DNA of 64,000 nt, taken from an uncultured Flavobacteriales bacterium. GTDB taxonomy: Bacteria > Bacteroidota > Bacteroidia > Flavobacteriales > Crocinitomicaceae. Of the stretch, positions 25,686-34,862 are shown piece by piece. The position numbers and the translations under genes are program-made. The notes below the pieces were generated by a model. The model saw nothing but the letters and a program-made list of their open reading frames with translations, ran no database searches and had not been told where the DNA came from. The number at the start of each line of letters is the position of its first letter. Positions within the stretch are counted from its first letter, which is position 1. The DNA is taken from the NCBI GenBank assembly GCA_946480085.1, contig CAMLHZ010000003.1, forward strand, positions 248,001 to 312,000, given 5' to 3'.

Positions 25686-28382
25686 TTGGCAAAGAAAGAA
25701 AAGGGAAGTGCGGAAACGCCACTCATGAAACAGTACAATGAAATCAAGGCGAAGCATCCACAAGCGTTGTTGTTGTTTCGTGTTGGCGACTTTTACGAAA
25801 CATTTGGTGAAGATGCCATAACCGCTTCTAAAGTGCTGGGAATTGTGCTTACCAAACGAGGTGCTGGTTCCGCTTCTGAGATTGAACTTGCCGGATTCCC
25901 TCATCATTCGCTCGATAGCTATTTGCCAAAATTGGTTCGTGCGGGTTACCGCGTTGCGGTTTGTGATCAGCTCGAAGATCCGAAAATGACCAAAACCATT
26001 GTAAAGCGTGGTGTTACGGAATTGGTGACTCCAGGTGTTGCTTTCAGTGATAAGTTACTTGATGGTCACAAAAACAACTTTCTTGCTTCGATTCATTTTG
26101 ATGGAAACAACCATGGAATTGCCTTTTTGGATGTGACCACTGGTGAATTCTTTGTGGCGCAAGGAACATTGGATTATCTGAACAAACTCATTCAAGGCTT
26201 CGAACCCAAAGAGATTGTTTACCAAAAAAACAAGCACAGTGTTTATTCCGATAGTTTCGGGATGAAATACTACAACTATAAGCTCGACGATTGGGTTTTT
26301 ACAGAACCATTTGCGAACGAAAAACTCACCAATCATTTCAATACGAATTCACTGAAAGGATTCGGAATTGAGCATTATACCAACGGAATTATAGCTGCCG
26401 GAGCAATCCTTCATTACTTGGGGGAAACACAACACAATTCGGTATCACACATTACGCAAATTCAGCGAATTGAAGAAGAGAAATCGGTTTGGTTGGATCG
26501 CTTCACCATTCGGAACCTGGAATTGATTTCGCCATTGAACGACGGTGGAAAAACCCTTTTCGACATTCTGAATGGAACGCAAACCCCAATGGGTGAACGT
26601 TTATTGAAGCGTTGGATTGTTATGCCGTTGAAAGAAACAACTTCCATCAATAATCGATTGAATGCAGTTGCTGCTTTGGTGAAGAATGCCGATTTGCGCT
26701 ATGCCGTGCAATTGGAATTGAAAGCAATAGGCGATATCGAACGTTTGATTTCTAAAGTTGCTGTTGGACGGATTCATCCAAAGGAGCTAATGGTTTTCAG
26801 CAGAATTCTGAAACACATTGGTCCGATTAAAGCATTGATCTCAAAAGAAAAGGGCGAATTGCTTTCGAAATTGGCTTCTCAGCTTACGGATTGTGATTCG
26901 TTCATTGATGCGATTGAAAGCAAGATTCTTCCTGAACCAGCAGTCATGTTGGGGAAAGGCCCGGTGATCAATAATGGTGTTCATTCCGAGTTGGATGACC
27001 TTCGCGCCATTTCAGATAATGGAAAACAGTATCTGGAAGAAATGCAGGAGCGAGAATCGGAGAGAACAGGAATTCCCAGTTTGAAAATTGCATTCAACAA
27101 TGTTTTCGGGTATTATCTCGAAGTTCGAAATACACACAAAGACAAAGTTCCTGAAGAATGGATTCGTAAGCAAACCTTAGTGAATGCGGAGCGATACATT
27201 ACGCCGGAATTGAAGGAATACGAAACCAAGATACTGGGAGCTGAAGACAAGATTGCACGAATCGAATCGGAATTGTACTCAGCACTCGTTTCAGAATTGC
27301 AACAACATGTAAAACCAATTCAGTACAACGCGTATGTTATAGCGCAGTTGGATTGTTTGACTTGTTTTGCGGATAGAGCGGTTGTAAATAATTACAATCA
27401 ACCAAAGGTCGATGAGAGTTTTGTGATTGACATCAAAGATGGTCGTCACCCGGTAATTGAAAATCAGTTAAAAGCTGGCGAATATTACGTTCCGAATGAT
27501 GTTTATCTCGATAAAGACGATCAACAAATTATCATGATTACCGGTCCGAACATGTCGGGTAAAAGTGCCTTGCTTCGTCAAACGGCTTTGATTGTTTTGA
27601 TGGCGCAAATTGGTTCGTTTGTTCCTGCTGAAAGTGCCACTTTAGGTGTTGTCGATAAAGTCTTTACGCGTGTTGGTGCTTCTGACAACCTTTCTACTGG
27701 TGAATCTACCTTCATGGTGGAAATGAACGAAACCTCCAGTATTCTGAATAACCTTTCCGATCGCAGTTTGATCTTACTTGACGAAATTGGTCGCGGTACA
27801 AGTACTTACGATGGAATTTCAATCGCGTGGGCAATCGCAGAATACTTACACGAGCACCCGAACTCAAAAGGGAAAACACTTTTCGCAACGCATTACCACG
27901 AGCTGAACGAAATGGAGGAACAATTTGCCCGTATCAAGAATTTCACAGTTTCGGTGAAGGAAACTGGTCAGAAGATCGTCTTCTTACGTAAATTGATTCC
28001 TGGTGGAAGCGAGCATAGTTTCGGAATTCACGTAGCAAAATTGGCTGGTATGCCAAAGCAAGTGGTTGCAAGAGCGGAATTGATGTTGCAGGAATTGGAG
28101 ATTACGCATAGATCGGGGGCGGTGACTTCGACTCCGCTCAGTCACCAAGAAGATTTTGAAAGCGTAGCTACTGGATTAAATGGTGTTGTTTCGAAAAAAC
28201 AAAGCAAAGCAAACGTAAAAGCGGCTGCGGAAACAAGCAATATGCAATTGAGTTTCTTCCAGTTGAACGATCCTGTTTTGGAGCAAATCCATGAGCAATT
28301 GGTTTCTATTGATATCAATACATTGACGCCAGTTGAGGCATTGATGAAATTGAACGAGATTAAGAAATTGACAGGGGGCTAA
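25686..28382 (+). CDS. mutS: DNA mismatch repair ATPase MutS
   Basis: This 898-residue protein recognises mismatches and loops and starts repair. The mismatch-reading F-Y-E is at residues 36-38 ([12 protein letters not shown]). The clamp and connector domains follow, then the ATPase with TGPNMSGKS near residue 619, [25 protein letters not shown] (Walker B) and the ATHYHEL loop. The start is TTG at 25686: family members begin MAK...ETPLMKQYN, so the ATG 13 codons later would cut conserved sequence. In the C-terminal linker, residues about 812-821 are encoded by a complete palindromic repeat (28121-28146) that reads through in frame ([11 protein letters not shown]). No mutL or other repair gene is adjacent. 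Confidence 0.97.
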   Translation: MAKKEKGSAETPLMKQYNEIKAKHPQALLLFRVGDFYETFGEDAITASKVLGIVLTKRGAGSASEIELAGFPHHSLDSYLPKLVRAGYRVAVCDQLEDPKMTKTIVKRGVTELVTPGVAFSDKLLDGHKNNFLASIHFDGNNHGIAFLDVTTGEFFVAQGTLDYLNKLIQGFEPKEIVYQKNKHSVYSDSFGMKYYNYKLDDWVFTEPFANEKLTNHFNTNSLKGFGIEHYTNGIIAAGAILHYLGETQHNSVSHITQIQRIEEEKSVWLDRFTIRNLELISPLNDGGKTLFDILNGTQTPMGERLLKRWIVMPLKETTSINNRLNAVAALVKNADLRYAVQLELKAIGDIERLISKVAVGRIHPKELMVFSRILKHIGPIKALISKEKGELLSKLASQLTDCDSFIDAIESKILPEPAVMLGKGPVINNGVHSELDDLRAISDNGKQYLEEMQERESERTGIPSLKIAFNNVFGYYLEVRNTHKDKVPEEWIRKQTLVNAERYITPELKEYETKILGAEDKIARIESELYSALVSELQQHVKPIQYNAYVIAQLDCLTCFADRAVVNNYNQPKVDESFVIDIKDGRHPVIENQLKAGEYYVPNDVYLDKDDQQIIMITGPNMSGKSALLRQTALIVLMAQIGSFVPAESATLGVVDKVFTRVGASDNLSTGESTFMVEMNETSSILNNLSDRSLILLDEIGRGTSTYDGISIAWAIAEYLHEHPNSKGKTLFATHYHELNEMEEQFARIKNFTVSVKETGQKIVFLRKLIPGGSEHSFGIHVAKLAGMPKQVVARAELMLQELEITHRSGAVTSTPLSHQEDFESVATGLNGVVSKKQSKANVKAAAETSNMQLSFFQLNDPVLEQIHEQLVSIDINTLTPVEALMKLNEIKKLTGG
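28121..28146. repeat. palindromic repeat inside mutS
   Basis: Core TCGACTCCGCTC (28128-28139) with perfect 7-bp arms GGTGACT and AGTCACC. The same core occurs between genes elsewhere, but here it is translated in frame. Confidence 0.85.
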
Positions 28383-28504
28383 GTTTATTTTCTGTAAGAG
28401 TCAATAGTTTTTCCTTTAAACTTTTGTTAAAGCACTGTAAAACCAATTCCAGCTTACTCAATAAACCTTAAGTTAGGGGTTTGTTTAACTTTCCGTCCAA
28501 CAAA

Positions 28505-30994
28505 ATGAGATATCTGGTTGTTTTTTACATACTCACAATTACTTCTTTTCTTCACGCACAATCATCTCCCGAACTAAATTCCTCCGAGATTCTTCAGGAA
28601 ATGAAGAAATTGAATACCGTGGGTTCTGTACTTTACATTGCAGCGCATCCAGATGACGAAAACACCCGATTGCTGGGTTACCTGGCAAAAGAGCGCAATT
28701 ATAGAACCGGCTATCTTTCACTTACTCGTGGTGATGGTGGACAAAATTTGATTGGAAGTGAACAAGGTGAAGCGCTTGGTTTGATTCGTACGCAAGAATT
28801 ATTGGCAGCACGCAGAGTTGACGGTGCAGAACAGTTTTTTACACGTGCCAATGATTTCGGGTTCTCCAAGAATCCGGAAGAAACCTTCACCATTTGGAAC
28901 AAAGACAGTATTCTCGCTGATGTAGTTTTGGCTATTCGACGTTTTAAACCCGATGTCATCATTTGTCGTTTTCCTACAACAGGCGAGGGTGGACACGGAC
29001 ATCACACGGCATCAGCAATTTTGGCTTTAGAAGCCTTTGACCTAGCTGCCGATCCGACCAAATTTCCAGAACAATTGAAAGAAGTTCAAGTGTGGAAAAC
29101 CAAGCGTATTTTTTGGAACACCTTTAATTTTGGTGGGAACAATACCACTGCACCAGATCAGTTGAAATTGGATGTAGGTGCGTACAATCCGTTGTTGGGG
29201 TTGAATTATGGTGAAGTAGCAGCGAATAGTCGTTCCATGCATAAAAGTCAGGGTTTCGGTTCTGCAAAACAGCGAGGCGAAAACATCGAATATTTTAAAT
29301 TGCTGAAAGGCGATGCTGTAACAACAGATTTGTTTGAAGGAATCAACACGAGCTGGAGTCGCATACCAAGTGGACAAAATACTGAAGCACTTCTTTCGGC
29401 GGTTATCACTTCATTCAATCCGATGGCTCCGGAGAAAAGCGTGAGCAAATTGATAGACGTTTACAATCAGATCCTGCTACTCGATGACAAGGATAAAACC
29501 ACGGCTTATTGGAAGAAGTTGAAGTTACAGGCTTGTCAGGAACTGATCTTACAATGTTCAGGACTATGGCTGGAAGCGAATGTTTCTGAATATAGTTCGG
29601 TTCCGGGAAGTGAAGTGACAATTTCTGCTCAGATCATTTCAAGAAGTGCTGATCTTGTTCGATTAAAGACCATTGATTTCCTTGGACAAAGTAAGAAAGA
29701 CAGTGCATTCGTGCTGACAAAAAACAAGTTGTTCACGTTCCAGCAAAAGGAAAAACTTTCGTCTTCGGTAGGATTTTCAGCTCCTTATTGGTTGAACGAA
29801 TCGCATTCGGTAGGAATGTATAACGTAAAGCAAGCACAGCTTATCGGATCTCCGGAAAACAAGAGCACGCAAGTTGTTGTTTTTACAATTGTGGTGGAAG
29901 GAAAGGAATTCAAAGTGGAACGTCCGCTTGTGTTCAAAGCTACCGACCCCGTGAAGGGAGAAGTTTACCGTCCGTTTGAAATTCTGCCTCCAGTTACTGT
30001 AAATTTATCGAATCAGGTATTTGTATTCAATGAGTTGACACCCAAAAATGTTTCCTTCACGGTGAAAGCGAACAAAGACGAAGTGAATGGAAAATTTCAG
30101 GCAACATTGCCCGCAGGTTGGAAGATAGAAGTACTGAATGCCGATGTTCGTCTTAAAAAGAAAGGCGACGAGCAAGTGGTGAATGCCATTCTAACGCCTC
30201 AAAAAGGTGTGAAAAGCGGTGAACTATTGGCAGCAGTGCTTGTTGATGGCAATAGTTACACGAAAAGCATCCAACGCATCGAGTACGATCACATTCCTTA
30301 TCAGTTCTTTTTGACAGACGCCAAGGCGAAAGTGGTTTTTGTTGATTTGAAAAAAACAGGTAGCGAAATTGGCTACATTCCCGGAGCAGGAGACAATGTA
30401 CAGGCTTGTTTGGAGCAGATTGGTTACAAAGTAACGGTTCTTACGGATGACTTTTTGATGAATGGAGATTTGTCCAAATTCTCAAGCATTGTTGCCGGAA
30501 TTAGAGCCTACAATACGAACGATAGAATGCCCATTTACCACGAACGTTTGATGGAATTTGTGAAGCAAGGTGGAAATTTGGTCGTACAGTACAATACCAA
30601 CAACCGCATTGCTCCTATGGAAACGAAAATCGGACCTTATCCGTTTACCATTTCCAGAGATCGGGTAACGGATGACAATGCCAAAGTGGAATTTACCAAC
30701 CCGAATCATGTGGTGCTTAATACGCCGAATAAAATTTCCCAAAGCGATTTTGATGGTTGGATTCAGGAACGCGGAATTTACTTCGCTACGGAGCTCGATC
30801 CCAATTATGAAACTGTGTTTTCCATGAACGATCCGAACGAGAAAGCGAGCGCTGGTAGTTTGATCATTGGGAAATATGGGAAAGGAAACTTTGTTTATAC
30901 CGGTTTGGTCTTCTTTCGCGAATTACCAGCTGGAGTCCCAGGAGCATATCGTTTGTTTGTGAATTTGTTGAGTTTACCTCAAAACGTTCAATAA
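28505..30994 (+). CDS. exported PIG-L (LmbE) family deacetylase with extra C-terminal domain
   Basis: This 829-residue protein uses the ATG at 28505, which starts a clean signal peptide (ending FLHAQ); an upstream TTG is less likely. Residues about 25-230 are a PIG-L/LmbE deacetylase: AAHPDDENTRLLG carries the zinc ligands H and DD, and GEGGHGHHTASA supplies the third. LmbE enzymes remove N-acetyl groups from glucosamine-type sugars. The middle (about 360-590) is beta-rich, like a NEW3/immunoglobulin-like module. The last ~230 residues (AKVVFVDLKKTG ... GGNLVVQYNTNN ... GKGNFVYTGLVFFREL) look like a glutamine-amidotransferase/ThuA-type fold. A sodium symporter and a small membrane protein follow, suggesting deacetylation and uptake of an aminosugar-like compound (inference). 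Confidence 0.88.
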   Translation: MRYLVVFYILTITSFLHAQSSPELNSSEILQEMKKLNTVGSVLYIAAHPDDENTRLLGYLAKERNYRTGYLSLTRGDGGQNLIGSEQGEALGLIRTQELLAARRVDGAEQFFTRANDFGFSKNPEETFTIWNKDSILADVVLAIRRFKPDVIICRFPTTGEGGHGHHTASAILALEAFDLAADPTKFPEQLKEVQVWKTKRIFWNTFNFGGNNTTAPDQLKLDVGAYNPLLGLNYGEVAANSRSMHKSQGFGSAKQRGENIEYFKLLKGDAVTTDLFEGINTSWSRIPSGQNTEALLSAVITSFNPMAPEKSVSKLIDVYNQILLLDDKDKTTAYWKKLKLQACQELILQCSGLWLEANVSEYSSVPGSEVTISAQIISRSADLVRLKTIDFLGQSKKDSAFVLTKNKLFTFQQKEKLSSSVGFSAPYWLNESHSVGMYNVKQAQLIGSPENKSTQVVVFTIVVEGKEFKVERPLVFKATDPVKGEVYRPFEILPPVTVNLSNQVFVFNELTPKNVSFTVKANKDEVNGKFQATLPAGWKIEVLNADVRLKKKGDEQVVNAILTPQKGVKSGELLAAVLVDGNSYTKSIQRIEYDHIPYQFFLTDAKAKVVFVDLKKTGSEIGYIPGAGDNVQACLEQIGYKVTVLTDDFLMNGDLSKFSSIVAGIRAYNTNDRMPIYHERLMEFVKQGGNLVVQYNTNNRIAPMETKIGPYPFTISRDRVTDDNAKVEFTNPNHVVLNTPNKISQSDFDGWIQERGIYFATELDPNYETVFSMNDPNEKASAGSLIIGKYGKGNFVYTGLVFFRELPAGVPGAYRLFVNLLSLPQNVQ

Positions 30995-31018
30995 ACGTCA
31001 ATTTTAAAGTTACGAGAG

Positions 31019-31135
31019 ATGATAGAGGAAGAAGATAACGACACGAAAAACTGGACTTGGTCATACGTTGGTGTGATTGCCGTTTTGGTGGTGCTCATCA
31101 TTCTCTTTTATTGCTTTACACAGTATTTTTCATGA
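31019..31135 (+). CDS. 38-residue single-span membrane protein upstream of the symporter
   Basis: The ATG at 31019-31021 opens a 38-codon frame. It has an acidic start (MIEEEDNDTKNWTWSY), one hydrophobic span (VGVIAVLVVLIILFYCF) and a stop at 31133-31135 that overlaps the symporter ATG as ATGA. The start is 24 bases after the deacetylase stop. The composition, tight spacing and 4-bp overlap support a real gene, probably a small subunit or stabiliser of the symporter. No homologue is claimed. Confidence 0.7.
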   Translation: MIEEEDNDTKNWTWSYVGVIAVLVVLIILFYCFTQYFS

Positions 31136-32859
31136 GTACACTCGACTGGATAGTTCTGATTGCTGCACTTTTAGGTGTAATTGGTTACGGTTTGTATAAA
31201 AGCAAAACCGAGAAAACCCTCGACGGTTATTTCAAAGGTGGAAGCAACATGAGCTGGCTGCTTATTCTGCTTTCCATAATGGGAACCCAAGCCAGTGCAA
31301 TTACCTTTCTTTCAGCTCCCGGACAAGCGTATACCGATGGAATGGGCTTCGTTCAGTACTATTTTGGTTTGCCGCTTGCCATGGTGGTTTTGTGTATCAC
31401 TTTCATTCCCATTTATCATAAACTCAAAGTCTTTACGGCTTATGAATACCTTGAAGAGCGTTTTGACTTGAAAACCCGTTCACTCGCTTCCATTTTGTTT
31501 CTGGTTCAACGCGCCCTTTCTACTGGAATCAGCATTTATGCACCGTCGATTATTTTAGCAACACTTTTGGGTTGGAACATTTACTACACCAACTTAGTAA
31601 TGGGTGGATTCCTGATTATTTACACTGTTGCTGGTGGAACAAAGGCCGTTACTTATACACAAATGCAGCAGTTGATCATTGTGTTTATCGGAATGTTCTT
31701 GGCGGGTTATCTTGTTGTGAAAATGCTTCCGGACGGTGTTGGATTTACCGATGCCTTGCATGTAGCAGGTAAAATGGGCAAGCTGGATGTGATTGAAACC
31801 AAAATTGACGTCACCGATTCAGCATGGTGGAAAGACAAGTACAATCTTTGGAGCGGATTGATTGGTGGATTCTTCCTGGCACTGTCTTATTTCGGAACAG
31901 ATCAATCGCAAGTTGGAAGGTATTTGACAGCAAAAAGCACGAAAGAAAGTCGGGTAAGTTTATTGATGAACGGTTTGGTGAAAGTACCGATGCAATTCCT
32001 GATTCTACTTGTGGGAAGTTTGGTGTTCGTATTCTACATGTTCTATCAATCGCCTATTTTCTTTAATCAGAAAGAAGTGGAGAAAGTGCTGGTTTCGGAA
32101 TATCGAGATGAATTCAAGTCGCTTCAAAAACAATACGACGGCTTCACCGCAGAAAGAAAAAAGCAAACCATTCAGTTGTCGCAGGCCATAGAAAACGGCA
32201 ATTCAGCTGAGGTGGGCGAGTGGACCAATAAACTACATGAAACAGAAACGAGTGCGCTAAAGGTTCGTGAAAAGGCCTTGAAGGTAATGGAGAAGGCAAA
32301 TCCAACCGCCGATACAAACGACACCAATTATATCTTCCTTTATTTTGTGGTAGAAAATCTTCCCAAAGGATTGATAGGTTTACTTATTGCGATGATTTTT
32401 CTAGCCGCCTGGGGAAGTATTGCCGCAGCGTTGAATTCCCTGGCTTCTACTACCGTTATTGATTTGTACAAACGTTTGTGGGTAAAAGACAAATCGGAAA
32501 TTCACTATTACAAAGCGTCGCGCTGGTTTACCTTTGGTTGGGGCGTTTTTGCCATTGCCACTGCGATGTTTGCCAGTCAGCTGGGAAGTTTGATTGAAGC
32601 CGTGAATGTGCTCGGATCCTTGTTTTACGGAACCATTCTCGGGATCTTCCTTGTCGCATTCTACTTAAAGCGAATAGGTGGAAAAGCCGTTTTCTGGGGA
32701 GCAATTGTTACGGAGTTGATCGTGATTGCCATTTACTGTGTTGACGTCATTTCCTTCCTGTGGTTGAATGTGATCGGTTGTTTGTTGGTGCTCATTATAG
32801 CTGGATTCTTGCAGTTGTTCATTGGTGAACGCCCGAAAGACAAGGTGAGGATTGATTAG
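31132..32859 (+). CDS. sodium:solute symporter (SSS family)
   Basis: This 575-residue inner-membrane transporter has about 13 hydrophobic helices. LDGYFKGGSNMSWLLILLSIMGTQASAITFLSAPG near the N-terminus is the SSS signature region holding the Na+ site. GLIGGFFLALSYFGTDQSQVGRYL and LIAMIFLAAWGSIAAALNSLASTTVIDLYKR correspond to later core helices. A charged loop of about 90 residues (near 320-410) is an insertion. I chose the ATG at 31132, which overlaps the stop of the 38-residue gene, over a longer frame that reads through that gene. The substrate is unknown; the upstream deacetylase suggests a sugar-like or amino-sugar compound. Confidence 0.9.
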   Translation: MSTLDWIVLIAALLGVIGYGLYKSKTEKTLDGYFKGGSNMSWLLILLSIMGTQASAITFLSAPGQAYTDGMGFVQYYFGLPLAMVVLCITFIPIYHKLKVFTAYEYLEERFDLKTRSLASILFLVQRALSTGISIYAPSIILATLLGWNIYYTNLVMGGFLIIYTVAGGTKAVTYTQMQQLIIVFIGMFLAGYLVVKMLPDGVGFTDALHVAGKMGKLDVIETKIDVTDSAWWKDKYNLWSGLIGGFFLALSYFGTDQSQVGRYLTAKSTKESRVSLLMNGLVKVPMQFLILLVGSLVFVFYMFYQSPIFFNQKEVEKVLVSEYRDEFKSLQKQYDGFTAERKKQTIQLSQAIENGNSAEVGEWTNKLHETETSALKVREKALKVMEKANPTADTNDTNYIFLYFVVENLPKGLIGLLIAMIFLAAWGSIAAALNSLASTTVIDLYKRLWVKDKSEIHYYKASRWFTFGWGVFAIATAMFASQLGSLIEAVNVLGSLFYGTILGIFLVAFYLKRIGGKAVFWGAIVTELIVIAIYCVDVISFLWLNVIGCLLVLIIAGFLQLFIGERPKDKVRID

Positions 32860-32868
32860 ACTTAGAGG

Positions 32869-33121
32869 AAACACATAGTCACATAGCCGGTCATAGACAC
32901 ATAGTTTTTTGGGCCAATTGGAACTAATAGGCAGTAGAATTTTGTTCTATTCTGGAATTTGGAGTATGTTGTTTTTCATTCGGTCGATTGCTGGTAAACT
33001 GAATCTTTTTGTCAGATAGGCAGACTCAATTCCATTCATCATCTGTCTTTTTTACTGTTAAAGTATAAAAAGCTATGTGACTTTGTGAAAACACTATGTT
33101 ACAATGTGTTTTTACTACCAC
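32869..33121. repeat. MITE-like element with ACACATAG ends (second copy)
   Basis: AAACACATAG at 32869-32878 and CAATGTGTTT at 33112-33121 (one mismatch from a perfect inverted repeat), with further CACATAG and CTATGTG copies inside. It has the same design as 16419-16541 but is twice as long. Confidence 0.55.
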
Positions 33122-33127
33122 CGAAAA

Positions 33128-33160
33128 ACAAAAAAACCTTCCCACCAAAGCAGAAAGGTT
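33128..33160 (-). terminator. intrinsic terminator of the DUF2911 gene
   Basis: Read leftward: AACCTT ... AAGGTT stem with a roughly 14-base loop, followed by a run of T. It lies 23 bases past the stop. Confidence 0.7.
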
Positions 33161-33182
33161 CTTCACATGAATGGTATTCTGA

Positions 33183-34034
33183 TTACTTATTCTCAGCCAG
33201 CAATTTCGTAGCCAATGAAATGTAGTCATCGTTTTTAGCCTCTTTCGCAAGTGCAATTGTTTTTTCAGCGCTCGCTTTTCCAGCAGCTTTATCTTTCAAT
33301 GCATATTCAATTCTCGCTTTCGTGTAGAACATGTAGAATGCTGTTGGATTTTCTTCAACCGCTTTGTTTACCCAAATTAGCGCTTGTTTCAAATCTTTAC
33401 CGTTTTCAAGGTAATACTGAGCTGCACGGAAATAATCTGGTTTTTCAGATTTCATTGATTCATCGATGCTTTTCATTACTGCAGCGTCAATGTCGGTAGT
33501 TAACTTCAGCGAAACAGCCGTGTTTTCCCAGCTAAGCGTTAAAAGAGCTTCAGTTGGCAATACGTTGTCTAAACCAATAGTGAACGACTCAACCAAAGCT
33601 CCTGTTTTCTTCGTTGAAACCTTGAAACGGGCAACTTCGTTCTCTGTCTTGTACTCCGCTACATTTCCGTTCAGAGTAACGTCGTTGTACAACATCACTT
33701 CCCAGCTGTATTTGTTAGGAATAGAATAGATTCCGTAAGTTCCCGCTTTCACGTCCTTACCTTCAACCTTAACATCTGTAGTAAAGGTGATTTTTGTAGT
33801 TGCATTTGCACCTGTTCTCCAGATCTTTCCGAAAGGAACGATATCGCCGAACACTACTCTGCCTTTCGCCGCTGGTCTAGAGTACTCTACCGTTACATCA
33901 CCCAAACCAAATTTTTGAGTTACCGTTTGTGCCGGACTTGGTGCTGGCATCGTTATTTTTTGTGCTGTTGCCTGAAACGAGAACGTTCCGATAGCAAGAA
34001 AGGCCATTGCCTTAACTATTGATTTTACACTCAT
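33183..34034 (-). CDS. exported DUF2911 protein with C-terminal TPR-like helices
   Basis: This 283-residue protein has a signal peptide (ending QATAQ). Its DUF2911 beta domain at about 26-170 carries the family text KFGLGDVTVEYSRPAAKGR, FGKIWRTGANATTKITF and VKAGTYGIYSIP. From about 185 to the end it is helical with TPR-like spacing (YFRAAQYYLENGKDLKQALIWVNKAVEENPTAFYMFYTKA). The combination is common in Bacteroidota and its function is not known; location is probably periplasmic. It is a single gene with its own terminator. Confidence 0.9.
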   Translation of the reverse strand: MSVKSIVKAMAFLAIGTFSFQATAQKITMPAPSPAQTVTQKFGLGDVTVEYSRPAAKGRVVFGDIVPFGKIWRTGANATTKITFTTDVKVEGKDVKAGTYGIYSIPNKYSWEVMLYNDVTLNGNVAEYKTENEVARFKVSTKKTGALVESFTIGLDNVLPTEALLTLSWENTAVSLKLTTDIDAAVMKSIDESMKSEKPDYFRAAQYYLENGKDLKQALIWVNKAVEENPTAFYMFYTKARIEYALKDKAAGKASAEKTIALAKEAKNDDYISLATKLLAENK

Positions 34035-34178
34035 AATTCCTTTTATTTTTTAGAAGTCTAAATTTACCCCTTGCAAACGGAACAGCGAATTATTTAACGA
34101 TTAATTAAATGCGAAGATTGGATGGCTAATTAGGGATGCTTTAGGAATAGCTTGCTAGAACTTGGAATCCTGATAAAC

Positions 34179-34211
34179 CAAAAAATCCCGTCAATGTAAA
34201 CATCAACGGGA
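34179..34211 (-). terminator. hairpin terminator, identical to 43118-43150 in opposite orientation
   Basis: Read leftward, a TCCCGTTGATG.../...TGACGGGA hairpin followed by TTTTTTG. All 33 bases are repeated as the reverse complement at 43118-43150. It lies beyond the tRNA terminator and stops leftward transcripts before the DUF2911 gene. Confidence 0.85.
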
Positions 34212-34258
34212 TCTTAATTCCTGTGAAAGGTGGAAGCCAATTCACAAGCTTTTTAGAA

Positions 34259-34285
34259 TAAAAAAGGAAGACCAAAGTCTTCCTT
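34259..34285 (-). terminator. intrinsic terminator of the tRNA operon
   Basis: Read leftward: perfect 9-bp stem AAGGAAGAC/GTCTTCCTT, loop TTTG, then a T run. It starts 12 bases after the tRNA-Leu 3' end. Confidence 0.92.
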
Positions 34286-34296
34286 CAATTCTTCTG

Positions 34297-34380
34297 TACT
34301 CGAAGCGGGACTTGAACCCGCACGCCCAGATGGGCACAGGATTTTAAGTCCGGCGTGTCTACCAATTCCACCATTCGAGC
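34297..34380 (-). tRNA. tRNA-Leu (anticodon UAA)
   Basis: The 84-base cloverleaf runs from GCTCGAA (5', at 34380) to TTCGAGT plus discriminator A (34297). It has the D arm GGTAGACACGCC, the anticodon loop CTTAAAA with TAA, the long variable arm typical of tRNA-Leu, and the T arm GGGTTCAAGTCCC. CCA is not encoded. The first acceptor pair is G-U. It is co-transcribed with tRNA-Gly upstream. Confidence 0.95.
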
Positions 34381-34417
34381 GGACTTTAATCCAATTCTTA
34401 CAGACTGTAAGAACTTG

Positions 34418-34490
34418 AGCGGGAGACGAGATTCGAACTCGCGACCCCAACCTTGGCAAGGTTGTGCTCTACCAACTGAGCTACTCTCGC
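34418..34490 (-). tRNA. tRNA-Gly (anticodon GCC)
   Basis: The 73-base cloverleaf starts GCGAGAG (34490) and ends CTCCCGC plus discriminator T (34418). It has the D arm AGCTCAGTTGGTAGAGC, the anticodon loop TTGCCAA with GCC, and the T arm GCGAGTTCGAATCTCGT. CCA is not encoded. The acceptor stem has an A4-C69 mismatch where a G-C pair would be expected. Confidence 0.94.
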
Positions 34491-34862
34491 ATATTTATTA
34501 CCATAACTCGATTGCTACGGGAGGACAAAAATAGGGAACTGTTTTCAATTTGCAAGGATTTTCAGGATTTTTTTGATAATGGAACACCATGTTTCTTTAA
34601 AGAAATTGATTTTGAAATATTTAGATTGACCTAATTCATGCTCTTTCTTAGGATACTGGATTTTTCCTTTTCAGTTTTTTATAAAATATTCTTCTTCATT
34701 GTTTAATTGTAAAACATTGCTTTTTAAGCATTTGAAATCAAACCGAAAAGGGTTCTATATAGTTTCTTTTTAACCCTTTTAACCGCCAAAATATGTCCGC
34801 AATTTTGTTTCAACGATAAGCCAATAAGTCTTTCGATTAGCTAACGAACGACAGTGCGCATT
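34491..34862. other. AT-rich stretch with no gene seen
   Basis: I see no convincing reading frame. The left part holds the tRNA promoter; the rest (about 34560-34860) is AT-rich with no clear motif. Confidence 0.6.
34526..34556 (-). promoter_or_regulatory. promoter of the tRNA-Gly/tRNA-Leu operon
   Basis: Read leftward: CTTG (-33 box), a 19-base spacer, then TATTTTTG, a perfect TAnnTTTG -7 box of the Bacteroidota housekeeping sigma factor. It ends 36 bases before the tRNA-Gly 5' end. Confidence 0.75.

Larger units (their letters stand above)
32860..33182. other. intergenic stretch between convergent genes; repeats only
   Basis: I see no gene here. It holds a MITE-like element (32869-33121) and the terminator of the leftward DUF2911 gene. 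Confidence 0.7.

Noticed and set aside
28121..28146. Frameshift or pseudogene in mutS at the repeat
   Set aside because: The reading frame continues through the repeat, all ATPase motifs lie upstream of it, and the natural C-terminus follows.
34297..34490. tRNA used as attachment site of an island
   Set aside because: I found no direct repeat of either tRNA 3' end elsewhere in the window and no integrase, so only the inverted terminator copies are reported.
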